A stretch of 64,000 nt of DNA from Bdellovibrionales bacterium (GTDB lineage Bacteria > Bdellovibrionota > Bdellovibrionia > Bdellovibrionales > UBA1609): positions 1 to 64,000 of the forward strand of contig JAIBAM010000013.1 in the NCBI GenBank assembly GCA_019695175.1, written 5' to 3'. The notes under the pieces were generated by a model. That model searched no databases, had not been told where the DNA came from, and worked only from the letters and a program-made list of their open reading frames with translations. A program made the translations under genes and the position numbers. Below are positions 36,295-46,449 of this stretch, one piece after another (positions within the stretch are counted from its first letter, which is position 1; each line of letters begins with the position of its first letter).

Positions 36295-37640
36295 GTCTAT
36301 TTAATACACCTGAATTTAAAGTGGGGGCTCTTGTGATTGCGGTTTCCACGCTGATTGCGACCATGTCGTTGAAAGTGGCGGAAGGGCCAGGAATTTTATC
36401 TGGTGAGCACACTTATTGGTTCGCCATAAATGATGCCGGCGGTTTGGTCAAAAATAGTGCGGTCAAAATGGCTGGAATAAAAGTGGGAGTGATTGACGAT
36501 ATTGAATTATCTGGGAGTAAGGCTAAGGTAAAGATTCGAGTCAAGGACACAGCTCGGGTCACCCCTTCATCCCAAGTTGAGCTTAAGGCGGATGGAATTT
36601 TAGGAGATCGTCATGTGGAGTTAACCCCAGGTCCTGCACAAGAAGAAATTCTTGCTGACGGTGCTGAAATCCAAACGACCTTAGATCGTGGAAATATGGG
36701 CGATGTGTTGGCAGAAGTGAGCAAACTCACTAAATCCTTAAATCAATTGGCCACAACTTTTAACAAGGCCGCTATGGGGGATGGAGATCCAACAACTCCT
36801 ATTGGAAGGATTGTTTTAAACTTGGAAAAGTTAAGCCAAGATCTTACCCAGATCACTGGGAGAAACCGTGAGAAACTTAGTGAAATTGTGGACATGGTTC
36901 ATAGCTTGAGTCGAAATTTAAACACTTATGTAAGTCCTCAAACTTTGGCAAGATTGGACCAAACGGTCAAAAATATTGAGGAGGTCACAGATAAGATCAA
37001 TCGAGGGGAAGGCACTCTCGGGCGACTTATTAATGATGAACAAACGGTTCAAGAACTCAATTCTGCAATTACAAATGTTAACAAATTCCTTGGGGGTGCT
37101 GACAAGATGGAAACTTCCATCGATTTCCACTCGGAATATTTGACCAATGTGAGTTTAACTAAATCATATTTAGGAGTTAAAATTCAGCCCGGGTTGGATC
37201 GTTACTACGAAATTGCGGTGATCGATGATCCCAGAGGAGTTGTTAAATCCGAAAGGGAAGAAAAAACTACGGGTGGGTCAACAAATATTGTTGATACTAC
37301 GACGACATACAAAAACAAAGTTAAATTTACCGCCCTTTTTGCCAAGAATTTTTATGATTTTACAATTAAAGGTGGTTTGATTGAAAACTCAGGTGGAGTG
37401 GGGGTGGATTATCATCTTTTTGATCGCAAGTTGCGATTTTCAGTGGAGATGTTTAACTTCTCAAACCTTTATATGAGAGCTTTTGTGCGCTATAACTTTT
37501 TTAAGGGGGTGTATTTAATCGCAGGAGGAGATAACTTGACAGAATCCAACCATGATAGAGCAAGTGCGTTCATTGGGGGAGGAATATTTATTACCAATGA
37601 CGATTTGAAGCTGTTAGCATCAAAGGTTTCCATACGATGA
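36291..37640 (+). CDS. mlaD: MCE-domain protein MlaD with a C-terminal beta-rich extension
   Basis: Substrate-binding MCE protein of the Mla transporter. An N-terminal anchor (FKVGALVIAVSTLIATMSL) is followed by one MCE domain at about 35-120 (NDAGGLVKNSAVKMAGIKVG, GILGDRHVELTPG). A long helical region, about 130-260, comes next (DQTVKNIEEVTDKINRGEGT). Unlike the short MlaD of Escherichia coli, about 180 further residues form alternating aromatic strands (VDYHLFDRKLRFSVEMFNFS, LYMRAFVRYNFFKGVYLIAG), which look like a beta barrel or sheet for the outer membrane. So one chain may span from inner to outer membrane. It overlaps purH by four bases. Confidence 0.88.
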   Translation: MSLFNTPEFKVGALVIAVSTLIATMSLKVAEGPGILSGEHTYWFAINDAGGLVKNSAVKMAGIKVGVIDDIELSGSKAKVKIRVKDTARVTPSSQVELKADGILGDRHVELTPGPAQEEILADGAEIQTTLDRGNMGDVLAEVSKLTKSLNQLATTFNKAAMGDGDPTTPIGRIVLNLEKLSQDLTQITGRNREKLSEIVDMVHSLSRNLNTYVSPQTLARLDQTVKNIEEVTDKINRGEGTLGRLINDEQTVQELNSAITNVNKFLGGADKMETSIDFHSEYLTNVSLTKSYLGVKIQPGLDRYYEIAVIDDPRGVVKSEREEKTTGGSTNIVDTTTTYKNKVKFTALFAKNFYDFTIKGGLIENSGGVGVDYHLFDRKLRFSVEMFNFSNLYMRAFVRYNFFKGVYLIAGGDNLTESNHDRASAFIGGGIFITNDDLKLLASKVSIR

Positions 37641-39160
37641 AAAAATTTAAAAATGCGCTCGTCAGTGTATCGGATAAAACTGGTTTGGTTGAATTTTTAA
37701 AACCTTTAGTTGATTCGGGTCTAAGAATCGTATCAACAGGCGGCACAGCCCAACATTTAAAAAAACATGGCTTTGAAGTTGTAGATGTTTCTGAACAAAC
37801 GGGATTCCCAGAGGTCATGGATGGAAGAGTCAAAACTTTGCATCCTCGTATCCATATGGCCCTGCTATCCCGTGAAAACCATGCCCCTGATTTACAAATA
37901 TTACGTAATGAAAAGTTAGAACCATTTGATTTGGTTGTGGTCAATCTCTACCCCTTTGAAGAACAGTTGCAGCTGGGTAAAAGCGAAGATGAACTCTATG
38001 AGTATATCGATATTGGTGGTCCGAGTTTGCTAAGGGCTGCTAGTAAAAATTTTTCTAGAATCACCGTTGTGTGTGATCCAAAGGACTATGCTCAAGTTCA
38101 AGTGCAGGGTTTTGGGGATCTGTCCTGGCGAAAGTATTTGGCTAGTAAAGTATTCTCCCATGTTTCCAACTACGATGGAATGATTGCCCAAGAATTAGGG
38201 GCGAAACCTGGAGAATTTTATTGGGGTGCGCCTGGAAAATTGCATCAAACTTTGCGTTACGGGGAAAATCCCCATCAGCAAGCTTTTTGGTACGAAAGAC
38301 GTGGTGCTGACCGGGGAATTCATCAAGCTAAAATATTGCAAGGTAAAGAGCTGTCCTATAATAATTTACTCGACCTTGAGGCGGCATTTTCTCTTGTGAA
38401 CCAGTTTAGTGAACCCTGCGCTGTTGCGGTAAAACACAATAACCCATGCGGAGTGGCCGTGGGTAAATCCCCTTCTGAAGCATTAACGCGTGCCCTTCAG
38501 GCAGATCCTGTCAGTGTTTTTGGTGGAATCGTGGCAACAAATTTTCCTATTGATAGAATTGAAGCTCAGGAACTCAATAAGATTTTTTTGGAGTGCGTGA
38601 TCTCACCACAGTTTTCCGAATCCGCACTGGAGGCACTGAAAGCCAAGAAAAACTTAAGACTTTTGCAGTGGCCCAAGATGAATCAAGGTACAGATAATTG
38701 GAAGGTGCGTTCGGTGAGTGGTGGTTTTTTATGGCAGCAAACAGATTTTGTTGATGTATCAGGGGTTCATTGGACTTATTTTGGGGAAAGACCAAACCCA
38801 AAAATTCACCACAATTTAGAAATTGCGTGGCGAACGGTGGCGGCTTTAAAAAGTAATGCCATCGCTGTGGTTGGAGAGGGACAAACCATTGGCTTAGGTA
38901 TGGGTCAGGTCAATCGCATTGATGCTGTTTTACAGAGTTTGACCCGTTGGAAGCAATTCCACCCCCAAATATCTGCAAATGTGGTTTTGGCAAGTGATGC
39001 CTTTTTTCCTTTTGCGGACTCCATTCAACCAATTTACGATGCAGGAATTCGGTGGATCCTTCAACCGGGTGGTTCTGTTCGTGATCAGGAAGTGATTGCG
39101 GCGGTCAAGTCCTTGGGAATCAATATGATTTTCACAGGGCAGCGCCACTTTAATCATTAA
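37637..39160 (+). CDS. purH: Bifunctional AICAR transformylase / IMP cyclohydrolase
   Basis: Catalyses the last two steps of IMP synthesis. The N-terminal cyclohydrolase domain has VSVSDKTGLVEFL, VSTGGTAQHLKKHG and MDGRVKTLHPRIH. The C-terminal transformylase domain has LRYGENPHQQAF, AVKHNNPCGVAVG and, near the end, RWILQPGGSVRDQEVI. The 507 residues are close to the usual 510-530. The start overlaps the mlaD stop (ATGA), an unusual operon partner with no obvious pathway link. Confidence 0.97.
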   Translation: MKKFKNALVSVSDKTGLVEFLKPLVDSGLRIVSTGGTAQHLKKHGFEVVDVSEQTGFPEVMDGRVKTLHPRIHMALLSRENHAPDLQILRNEKLEPFDLVVVNLYPFEEQLQLGKSEDELYEYIDIGGPSLLRAASKNFSRITVVCDPKDYAQVQVQGFGDLSWRKYLASKVFSHVSNYDGMIAQELGAKPGEFYWGAPGKLHQTLRYGENPHQQAFWYERRGADRGIHQAKILQGKELSYNNLLDLEAAFSLVNQFSEPCAVAVKHNNPCGVAVGKSPSEALTRALQADPVSVFGGIVATNFPIDRIEAQELNKIFLECVISPQFSESALEALKAKKNLRLLQWPKMNQGTDNWKVRSVSGGFLWQQTDFVDVSGVHWTYFGERPNPKIHHNLEIAWRTVAALKSNAIAVVGEGQTIGLGMGQVNRIDAVLQSLTRWKQFHPQISANVVLASDAFFPFADSIQPIYDAGIRWILQPGGSVRDQEVIAAVKSLGINMIFTGQRHFNH

Positions 39161-39202
39161 TCCATGACTGATTACTAACATCGATTCAAAACTAATAACT
39201 AA

Positions 39203-42094
39203 TTAAAAACTATCACAACTGCAAACTAAGTTTTTATCACCGAAGGCGTTATCGATTCGCCCCACGCTGGGCCAGAACTTTTGCGAACGAACCCAATCTA
39301 AAGGAAAAGCAGCTTGTTCTCTGGTGTAACTATGATTCCATTGAGTAACGAGTAAACTTTCCACCGTATGAGGAGCATTTTTAAGTGGGTTGTCCAATGG
39401 ATCAAAGCTTCCTTCTTGAATGGCTCGAATTTCGGTCCGGATTTGTATCATGGCTTCTATGAATCGATCCAATTCCAATTGGCTTTCACTTTCTGTTGGC
39501 TCGATCATTAAAGTTCCAGCCACAGGCCATGACATGGTTGGGGCGTGAAATCCAAAATCCATAAGTCGTTTGGCCACATCATCGACGGATATTTGTGCCG
39601 AGTCTTTAAAGGAGCGTAAGTCGACAATACATTCATGGGCTACTCTACCGTTTTTGTTGGTGTAGAGTAGAGGAAAATGGGGTTCCAATTTTTTGGCAAT
39701 ATAATTGGCATTTAAAATCGCTGTTTCCGTGGCTTGTTTTAAACCATCGCCACCCATCATAGCAAGATAACCCCAGGAGATGGGAAGAATGTTGGCACTA
39801 CCCCAAGGAGCTGCGCTGACAGCAGGGATTCCACCGAGAGGTCCACATTCGGGAATAAAAACATGTTTAGGCAAAAATGGTTTAAGGTGAGCAGCCACTC
39901 CAATGGGCCCCACACCAGGGCCTCCACCACCATGGGGTATACAAAATGTTTTGTGAAGATTTAAGTGAGAAACATCCACACCAAATTTTGCAGGTTGGCA
40001 GAGTCCAACCATGGCGTTCATATTGGCACCATCCATATAAATTTGTCCTCCATGCTTGTGAATTAGGTCACAAATTTCTTTTATGGATTCTTCAAAAACA
40101 CCGTGAGTGGATGGATAGGTGACCATTAAGGCAGCAAGCTCAGAACTATGTTTTTCCGCCTTTTCTTTAAGATCCATTAAGTCAATATTACCTTGAGAGT
40201 CACATTGAACCACTACAACCTTAAATCCTGCCATGACGGCACTGGCAGGATTGGTACCATGGGCAGAGCTGGGTATAAGACAAACCTGTCGATGGATTTG
40301 ATCCTTTGTCTGTAAATATTTTTTAATGACTAAAAGACCAGCGTATTCTCCCTGGGACCCAGCATTGGGTTGGAATGAAATAGCACTGAACCCCGTAATG
40401 GCTTTTAGCCAAAACTCCAATTGATGAATCATCTCCATGTAGCCCTGGGCTTGGTTCAAGGGGGCAAAGGGGTGAATATTTGCAAACTCGGGCCAAGTGA
40501 TAGGGATCATTTCTGCGCTGGCGTTTAATTTCATAGTACAAGAACCCAAAGGGATCATGGAATGATTGAGACTTAGATCCTTCACCTCCAGGCGATGAAT
40601 ATAACGCAGAATTTCAGTTTCACTATGGAAGGAGTTAAATATTTTTTGTTGTAAAAAAGAGTCTTGTCTAAATAGTTCTTGCGGAATTTGTGCTGAAATT
40701 GAGCTTTTATCCACAAGTGGGTCTGTTAAATAAACCTGAGCTTCATATGCACTAGCTCCACTTCCATTTTTAGAAGAATTCCTTAAAGAACATTGTGCGA
40801 AAATATTCAGCAGATTTTTAAGATCTATTTGGGACTTTGTTTCATCCCAAGCCACATTTACAAAACCTGATTGGAAATAGCCTAAATTGATTTTTTGATC
40901 TAAACAAAGTTTACGGAGGTTTGAAATTTGTTCTTGAGTCACCGCTACTTGAACTGTGTCAAAAAAATGAGCTGTGGTGGTGTAACCAAACTCGCGCACT
41001 CCATTGGCGAAGCTTTGTGCAAGATGATGGATTTTTGTAGCAATTTTTTTAAGCCCTTTGGGGCCATGGTAAACAGCATACATGGAGGACATTACGGCCA
41101 ACAAAACTTGGGCTGTACATATATTGCTAGTAGCTTTTTCCCGGCGAATGTGTTGCTCACGAGTTTGCAATGAAAGTCTTAAAGCCGGCTGTCCTGAACT
41201 ATCTTTGGACACCCCTATGATTCGACCTGGCACTAACCGTTTATATTCCTCTTTGGTTGCGAAAAAGGCGGCGTGGGGTCCTCCATATCCCATGGGAACA
41301 CCGAACCTTTGTGTGCTTCCAATCGCAATGTCGGCCCCTAAATCTCCCGGCGATTTAAGCAGACACAAGCCAAGTAAGTCTGTGGCCATAATCACCAATA
41401 AACCGGCCTGGTGCGCTTTTTCTATCACGGGTTCCCAATTGTTAATGCAACCACGGGCATCCGGATATTGAAGTAGCAATGCAAAACAATTGGTGTCCAT
41501 TTGTTGTTCTAAACTTTCAAAAACACGAATCTCTAAACCCAGTGGTGCAGCGCGAGTGCGCAGAATATCTAAAGTCTGAGGATAAATATTCTTGTCGACA
41601 AGGAGAGTTTTTGCACTTTTATTTTTTTTTGCAGCATAACAAACCGACATGGCTTCCGCGGCGGCAGTGCCTTCATCAAGGAGAGAAGCATTAGCTAACG
41701 GGAGGCCCGTTAACTCCATGATCATAGTTTGAAAATTGAGTAAAGCCTCCATACGACCCTGGGATATTTCAGCTTGATAAGGGGTGTAAGCTGTGTACCA
41801 ACCAGGATTTTCTAAAATATTGCGTAAAATGACGGAAGGGGTATGACACTCATAGTAACCTTGACCGATGTAGTTTTTAAAAATGATATTTTTTTGAGCT
41901 ATTTTTCGAGCGTAGTTTAAATACTCGACTTCAGAGAGGGCCGGATCAAGTTCCAGAGGTTTCTCCATGAGAATACCGTTGGGTATGGTTTGTAAAATAA
42001 GTTCATCCATGGAGGCCACATTGAGGGTTTTCAACATGGATTCTTTTTGGTTTAAATCCGGACCTATGTGTCTTTGGGAAAAATTATCAGTCAT
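39203..42094 (-). CDS. gcvP: Glycine dehydrogenase (decarboxylating), P protein
   Basis: The PLP-dependent P protein of the glycine cleavage system, here a single chain of 963 residues, the fused form. The N-terminal half begins with QRHIGPD and [19 protein letters not shown]. In the C-terminal half the PLP lysine lies in [16 protein letters not shown]. The start is ATG 42094, preceded by GAGGTT; an in-frame ATG at 42106 is too close to that site. The partner genes gcvT and gcvH lie about 10 kb away on the same strand. Confidence 0.97.
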   Translation of the reverse strand: MTDNFSQRHIGPDLNQKESMLKTLNVASMDELILQTIPNGILMEKPLELDPALSEVEYLNYARKIAQKNIIFKNYIGQGYYECHTPSVILRNILENPGWYTAYTPYQAEISQGRMEALLNFQTMIMELTGLPLANASLLDEGTAAAEAMSVCYAAKKNKSAKTLLVDKNIYPQTLDILRTRAAPLGLEIRVFESLEQQMDTNCFALLLQYPDARGCINNWEPVIEKAHQAGLLVIMATDLLGLCLLKSPGDLGADIAIGSTQRFGVPMGYGGPHAAFFATKEEYKRLVPGRIIGVSKDSSGQPALRLSLQTREQHIRREKATSNICTAQVLLAVMSSMYAVYHGPKGLKKIATKIHHLAQSFANGVREFGYTTTAHFFDTVQVAVTQEQISNLRKLCLDQKINLGYFQSGFVNVAWDETKSQIDLKNLLNIFAQCSLRNSSKNGSGASAYEAQVYLTDPLVDKSSISAQIPQELFRQDSFLQQKIFNSFHSETEILRYIHRLEVKDLSLNHSMIPLGSCTMKLNASAEMIPITWPEFANIHPFAPLNQAQGYMEMIHQLEFWLKAITGFSAISFQPNAGSQGEYAGLLVIKKYLQTKDQIHRQVCLIPSSAHGTNPASAVMAGFKVVVVQCDSQGNIDLMDLKEKAEKHSSELAALMVTYPSTHGVFEESIKEICDLIHKHGGQIYMDGANMNAMVGLCQPAKFGVDVSHLNLHKTFCIPHGGGGPGVGPIGVAAHLKPFLPKHVFIPECGPLGGIPAVSAAPWGSANILPISWGYLAMMGGDGLKQATETAILNANYIAKKLEPHFPLLYTNKNGRVAHECIVDLRSFKDSAQISVDDVAKRLMDFGFHAPTMSWPVAGTLMIEPTESESQLELDRFIEAMIQIRTEIRAIQEGSFDPLDNPLKNAPHTVESLLVTQWNHSYTREQAAFPLDWVRSQKFWPSVGRIDNAFGDKNLVCSCDSF

Positions 42095-42263
42095 GAAGAA
42101 CCTCATTAAAAATCAAAATAAAAAACCATCGAGTGGAGGGCCTGAAGCGGGTGGAGTCTGAAATAAGCTCTCCGAACAGGCTTTGAGAAAAAGAAAAACC
42201 TTAAATCTGAACTCCTTCAGGGCACAAAAAAAATAATGGACATCAAGGAAGTTAGTTTCGTGT

Positions 42264-42293
42264 GCCTGAGATCTCCTTTTAGAGATCATAGGC
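42264..42293. other. Hairpin between the coiled-coil gene and gcvP
   Basis: GCCTGAGATCTC and GAGATCATAGGC form a 12-step stem with a 2-base internal mismatch and a 6-base loop. It has no T tract on the minus strand, so it may be a partial terminator of the upstream gene or a leader structure of gcvP. Confidence 0.35.
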
Positions 42294-42341
42294 TGTTTAT
42301 TAGATAGAGAGTTCTTAATAAAAAAAGGGTCCCCAGCAAAA

Positions 42342-42812
42342 TCAGTTGGATGATGTCCGGGTTGTTTTCTTCTTTGTGGGGGCCTTTTTGCTTACAGTTT
42401 TTGCTTTTCCTTTAACTTTTACCACAGGAGTTGCTGATTTTGTTTGGAACATTCTGTCTTTCAATTTTGCTCCAACCACTTCTAGTTTTTGTCTTTGCTC
42501 TAATGCTGTGGTTTTCACAAAAGCCAAACCTTTTTCCGCCAATTCCCGTTGCACTTTAAAATTTCTGAGGACTCGAGCCATTTCCCGATCCAATTGCCTT
42601 TGGGTCTTGCCCAAAGACTTAGTCACCTCTTGGTACTTAGCTTCTACGGCTTTGAGTCGCTGTTTTGCCTGAGGACTCAAGTGTGCATTGATATCAAATT
42701 TACGTAGTTCTTGTCCAAATCGCTGCACTTCTGTTTTTAACCGCTCAATGTAGGTTATTTTATTTAGTTCAGCTTTTAGTTTTGACCAATTGAATTGAAC
42801 TTGTGTAGACAC
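42342..42812 (-). CDS. Basic coiled-coil protein, histone H1-like tail
   Basis: A 156-residue protein of long helices with heptad-like spacing (KLKAELNKITYIERLKTEVQ, QAKQRLKAVEAKYQEV). It ends in a tail rich in Lys, Thr and Ala (KVKGKAKTVSKKAPTKKKT). The core resembles phasin or coiled-coil proteins and the tail resembles bacterial H1-like DNA-binding tails, so it may bind nucleic acid. I place the start at GTG 42812 because GAGGAG sits just before it; the open frame extends to 42887. No family is firmly recognised. Confidence 0.6.
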   Translation of the reverse strand: MSTQVQFNWSKLKAELNKITYIERLKTEVQRFGQELRKFDINAHLSPQAKQRLKAVEAKYQEVTKSLGKTQRQLDREMARVLRNFKVQRELAEKGLAFVKTTALEQRQKLEVVGAKLKDRMFQTKSATPVVKVKGKAKTVSKKAPTKKKTTRTSSN

Positions 42813-42993
42813 GGTGGACTCCTCTTTGACTTGAATGGAAGAAGGCACAATTATCTTCGGCCCTACAATCCGGGAAAATGCAGGCAAATGTCAAGTAGTT
42901 GAACAGGTTTAGAGTTTATTTACTTTTATACAAAGTGTTTTCTGAATTCGTTGAGATGTGAACGACTTGAATTTAATCTTTTACGGAGATCCT

Positions 42994-44385
42994 ATGTTAG
43001 ATGATTTAAGAAAAAGCTATTTGCAATCACAATGGTCCCCCTATCCATCAGCTCCGCCAAATACAGTTGCGGTTGAAAACAGCAGTGAAGTGGCTTTTTT
43101 TACAGGGGAAGCCCCTGGATGGATCGGTGGAAAAATCTTATCAGCTTTTGAAATGGGTGTTGCTGTAAAAGATTTTCGCAATCCCACTGCAGAGGAAACT
43201 GGAGATGCAGTGTGGAGCTCAATTTATTTGGGAAGTATCCGCGGGCAAAGGGAAATTAAGTATAAAAGTATGACTCTTGTGAGTTGGAAAAAAGGAACTC
43301 TAAGCCCTGAACCCTATAGTGCTCAAGAGGTTTTACGAACAGGTGATGACGTGGCGGTTCAGCTAATAAACCATGAATTAAAAATAATTTTATTAGCACC
43401 TAATCTCATTGCAGAACCTTTGCAACAAATGGTTACTTTAGAAAATGCTTTCCAATGGCAAAAATTTTTTTATCTCATCCGACAATATTTTGATGAACAA
43501 AACTTTCTTGAGGTTCAAACACCTCATCTTGTGTTGAGTCCGGGAACAGAGCTGCACCTTGAGCCTTTTTCTGTGGAATACGTGAAAGAACGATTCCAAC
43601 GGAAGCTTTTTTTGCCAACAAGTCCAGAGTTTCACCTTAAAAAATTAATGAGCCAAGGATGGGGTCGCATCTTCGAGTTAAGAAGTTTTTTTAGAAATGA
43701 TGAAGTCTCCTCAACCCATTGGCCAGAATTTACTTTGTGTGAATGGTACAGAAATTATCAAGAACTTAAGGATCTAGCCGCTGATTTTTTAGGAATTATT
43801 AGTTTATTAAAAAAATCTAATTTAATCGTTGGAGAAGTGAGTGAACCCGAAACATGGTCTGTGAGGCAATTATTTGCCAAAACAATGAATTTTAACTTAA
43901 CTCCAAACTCCACGAAGGAGGATTTACAGCTATTGGCGCAACGATTGAAAGTTTCATTTCGTGAGGACGATGATTGGAGTGATTTATTTCATCGACTGTT
44001 TCTGCAGTTTATTGAACCGTGGCTATCCCAAAGACAAGGTCCCCAGTTTATTGTGAATTGGCCCCCAGAACAGGCTGCATTATCGCGTATGACTGATGAA
44101 GGTTGGGCCGACCGAATGGAAATTTATTGGCGTGGTTTGGAGTTGGCAAATGGTTATGCGGAGCTCAATGATCCAGGAGAACAACAAAAGCGTTTTCAAA
44201 AGGATTTAAAGGAAAGGGATCGACTTTGTCGAACTCAAGTCCCAGAAGATAAAAGCTTAATTCAATCCTTTGAGCGAGGAATGTCACCTTGCTCTGGCAT
44301 TGCATTAGGGGTAGATCGACTTTTTATGGCTGCAAAAAAACTAAACTCCATTTCTGAAATTCGATTTTTTCCTTTTCAGGGTTGA
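42994..44385 (+). CDS. epmA: EpmA-like lysyl-tRNA synthetase paralogue with N-terminal extension
   Basis: Resembles EpmA (GenX/YjeA/PoxA), which attaches beta-lysine to elongation factor P. The catalytic core starts at about residue 140. Its motifs, in order, are FLEVQTPHLVLSPGTELHLE, LPTSPEFHLKKLM, motif 2 FFRNDEVSSTHWPEFTLCEW and motif 3 CSGIALGVDRLFM. EpmA has about 325 residues and no anticodon-binding domain. This protein has 463, because about 130 extra residues precede the core. The extension is not a clear OB fold and its role is unknown. The start at ATG 42994 follows CGGAGA. The 3' end overlaps hflX by ten bases, convergently. Confidence 0.85.
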   Translation: MLDDLRKSYLQSQWSPYPSAPPNTVAVENSSEVAFFTGEAPGWIGGKILSAFEMGVAVKDFRNPTAEETGDAVWSSIYLGSIRGQREIKYKSMTLVSWKKGTLSPEPYSAQEVLRTGDDVAVQLINHELKIILLAPNLIAEPLQQMVTLENAFQWQKFFYLIRQYFDEQNFLEVQTPHLVLSPGTELHLEPFSVEYVKERFQRKLFLPTSPEFHLKKLMSQGWGRIFELRSFFRNDEVSSTHWPEFTLCEWYRNYQELKDLAADFLGIISLLKKSNLIVGEVSEPETWSVRQLFAKTMNFNLTPNSTKEDLQLLAQRLKVSFREDDDWSDLFHRLFLQFIEPWLSQRQGPQFIVNWPPEQAALSRMTDEGWADRMEIYWRGLELANGYAELNDPGEQQKRFQKDLKERDRLCRTQVPEDKSLIQSFERGMSPCSGIALGVDRLFMAAKKLNSISEIRFFPFQG

Positions 44386-45797
44386 GGGGTTTTATTTTTA
44401 GAAACAGAGTGAAGCCATTCCTTGAGTTTCTGAATTTCAATAGCGCTGGCTCTGACTTTAAAAGAAATACCCTTTTCATCGTAGGCCTCATTTATGACTT
44501 TTGTTTTGGATCGAATTTCTCCTATAATTCCTTGAGTGGAGTAAGGGACAAAAAAATCTTCCTCAGAAAGGTTTTGTTCAAAAAAATCAATAAGTACTTG
44601 CCTTAAATAACTAATATCTTTTGGGTCTCGAGATGAAATAAATAGCGCCTGCGGAAATTGGTTTTTCAGAGCATCTAATTCTAAATTATTTAATCTATCC
44701 TTTTTATTTAAAATTAAAAAGGAAGGGATGTTGGCAGCACCAACCTCTGCCATGACCTCTTTGGTTGTGGACAATTGTGAGGGATAAGCTGGATCAGATG
44801 CATCTAAAACATAAAGTAACAAAGTAGCATTTAAAGCTTCATCGAGTGTGGATTTAAAGGAAGCCACTAAATTGTGGGGTAATTTATTGATGAAACCCAC
44901 AGTATCTGAGATCAAAATTTTGGGAGTTGTTTCAGGAGTGAGCGTTCGGATCGTAGTTTCTAAGGTAGCAAAAAGTTGGTCGGCAACAAGAACACTACTT
45001 CCGGTTAAGGCTCTCATTAACGAGGACTTTCCTGCGTTGGTATAACCAACGAGCGCAACAGTATTTTCTTGGGCTCTTTTTGACCTTCTTATGGTCTCCT
45101 CTTTGTGCAAATCAACCAGCTCCTCTTTAAGGGCTTTGATACGATCTCGAACCCGCCTTTTGTCCAGCTCTAAAGTTGTTTCCCCAGCACCTTTTCCACC
45201 AAGACCGCCCCCTTGTCTTTCGCTGCTTCCTTGGGATTCTCTGAGTCGTGGGGCCAAATAAGCCAACCTTGCAATTTCGACCTGAATTTGAGCCATTTTG
45301 GTTCGAGCATGTCGACCAAAAATTTCTATAATCACTCCTGTTCGATCTAAAACCGGGACGCCCAGGGCATCGGTTAATTTTTTAATTTGGGAGGGAGTGA
45401 GTTCGCAATCAAATAGCACTGTATCTGCTTTTTCATTTTGAGGTGAAAAATCAGAAGCTGAAGGTTCATCCCCCTCATTGCCGAATTCTGCATCAGGCAA
45501 TTCTTCTTGAGGCGGAATGTTTTGATCATTACGAAGAGCTGCTTTACTTAATTTATGAAATGAGGGTTTAGACACAACCCCTCTTCCACCCGTAAGTGTA
45601 GCTAGTTTTTGTAACCGTCCACCACCCAAAACAGTGGGCCCCCTCAAATGAGGTCTTTTCTGAGTAAATTGTCCTATAACGTCATATCCCAGTGTTGTGG
45701 CTAGTCGACCCAACTCCTGAAGAGAATTCTCAAAATCAAAATCCAAAACATTGGGTAGTTGAATTCCAACCAGGATAACCGACAACTTCTTTGTCAC
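44376..45797 (-). CDS. hflX: GTPase HflX
   Basis: A ribosome-binding GTPase that splits stalled ribosomes. The N-terminal HflX domain has LGRLATTLGYDVIGQ, then VLDRTGVIIEIFGRHARTK and the glycine-rich GGGLGGKGAGETTLELDKR. The G domain follows, with P-loop GYTNAGKSSLM, G3 DTVGFINKLPH and G4 NKKDRL. At 473 residues it is longer than the usual 420-430, largely because of an acidic low-complexity insert at about residues 80-125 in the N-terminal domain. The start is a GTG preceded by GGGGGAG. Confidence 0.95.
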   Translation of the reverse strand: MTKKLSVILVGIQLPNVLDFDFENSLQELGRLATTLGYDVIGQFTQKRPHLRGPTVLGGGRLQKLATLTGGRGVVSKPSFHKLSKAALRNDQNIPPQEELPDAEFGNEGDEPSASDFSPQNEKADTVLFDCELTPSQIKKLTDALGVPVLDRTGVIIEIFGRHARTKMAQIQVEIARLAYLAPRLRESQGSSERQGGGLGGKGAGETTLELDKRRVRDRIKALKEELVDLHKEETIRRSKRAQENTVALVGYTNAGKSSLMRALTGSSVLVADQLFATLETTIRTLTPETTPKILISDTVGFINKLPHNLVASFKSTLDEALNATLLLYVLDASDPAYPSQLSTTKEVMAEVGAANIPSFLILNKKDRLNNLELDALKNQFPQALFISSRDPKDISYLRQVLIDFFEQNLSEEDFFVPYSTQGIIGEIRSKTKVINEAYDEKGISFKVRASAIEIQKLKEWLHSVSKNKTPQP

Positions 45798-46043
45798 AAG
45801 CTCCCCCTCGATCTAAGGCATTGTCATCTTTTATTTAAATTGGGTCTAAATCCCAAAGTCATTTTACGAAAAATATAATTAGATGATGCACGAGATGTAT
45901 CAGTATAAATATATCTGTAAAGAATATTTTAATTGTTTTTTGGGGAAATAGTGAACTGTTGTTTGATTTCCCTTGAGTAACACCCTGAATGTATGGGTAA
46001 AATGGGTTTGGGGACCATGGATATACATTCTTAAGAGGGGATT

Positions 46044-46325
46044 ATGACCAAAGCAGAATTGGTTAATCTAATTGCAGAAAAGGCCAACATCACTAGGGTC
46101 AAAGCTGAGGCTGTGGTGAATACGATCTTTGACTCCATGGTGGAAGCACTTATGCGAGACGATCGTATTGAAATCCGCGGATTTGGTTCTTTTGTAAATC
46201 GAGGCTATGAGGCTTACAAAGGTAGAAACCCAAGAACCGGAGATGTTATAAACGTTCAATCTAAAAAACTTCCCTTTTTTAAAGTGGGCAAGGAACTTAA
46301 AGAGGAAATCAATCGCCAACGCTAG
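46044..46325 (+). CDS. HU/IHF-family DNA-binding protein
   Basis: A small nucleoid protein of 93 residues that bends DNA as a dimer. Signatures: MTKAELVNLIAEK at the start, the strand region IEIRGFGSFVNRGYEAYKG and the DNA-contact arm GRNPRTGDVINVQSKKLPFF. The start is preceded by AGAGGGG. Which of HU or the IHF subunits it corresponds to is not settled by sequence; Bdellovibrio-type genomes carry several. Confidence 0.95.
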   Translation: MTKAELVNLIAEKANITRVKAEAVVNTIFDSMVEALMRDDRIEIRGFGSFVNRGYEAYKGRNPRTGDVINVQSKKLPFFKVGKELKEEINRQR

Positions 46326-46449
46326 TTATTTTTTGAGGCGCATCGTTTCCAAAGTGGATCTAAAATTGCTGACAGAATGGATCCTACATTTTAAGTAATC
46401 CTGTGGCTCAACTGTTTCAATGCCAATCCATTTATCTGAAAGTGAAGCT

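Noticed and set aside
41082-41471. 129-residue plus-strand frame inside gcvP
   Set aside because: Antisense to a well conserved gene, with no ribosome binding site; explained by codon bias of gcvP.
42107-42341. Glycine riboswitch before gcvP
   Set aside because: Segments such as GGAGAG and CTCAGGCA occur, but the ordered aptamer core with CACCGAAGG is missing. The gcvT leader (53572-53784) also lacks it.
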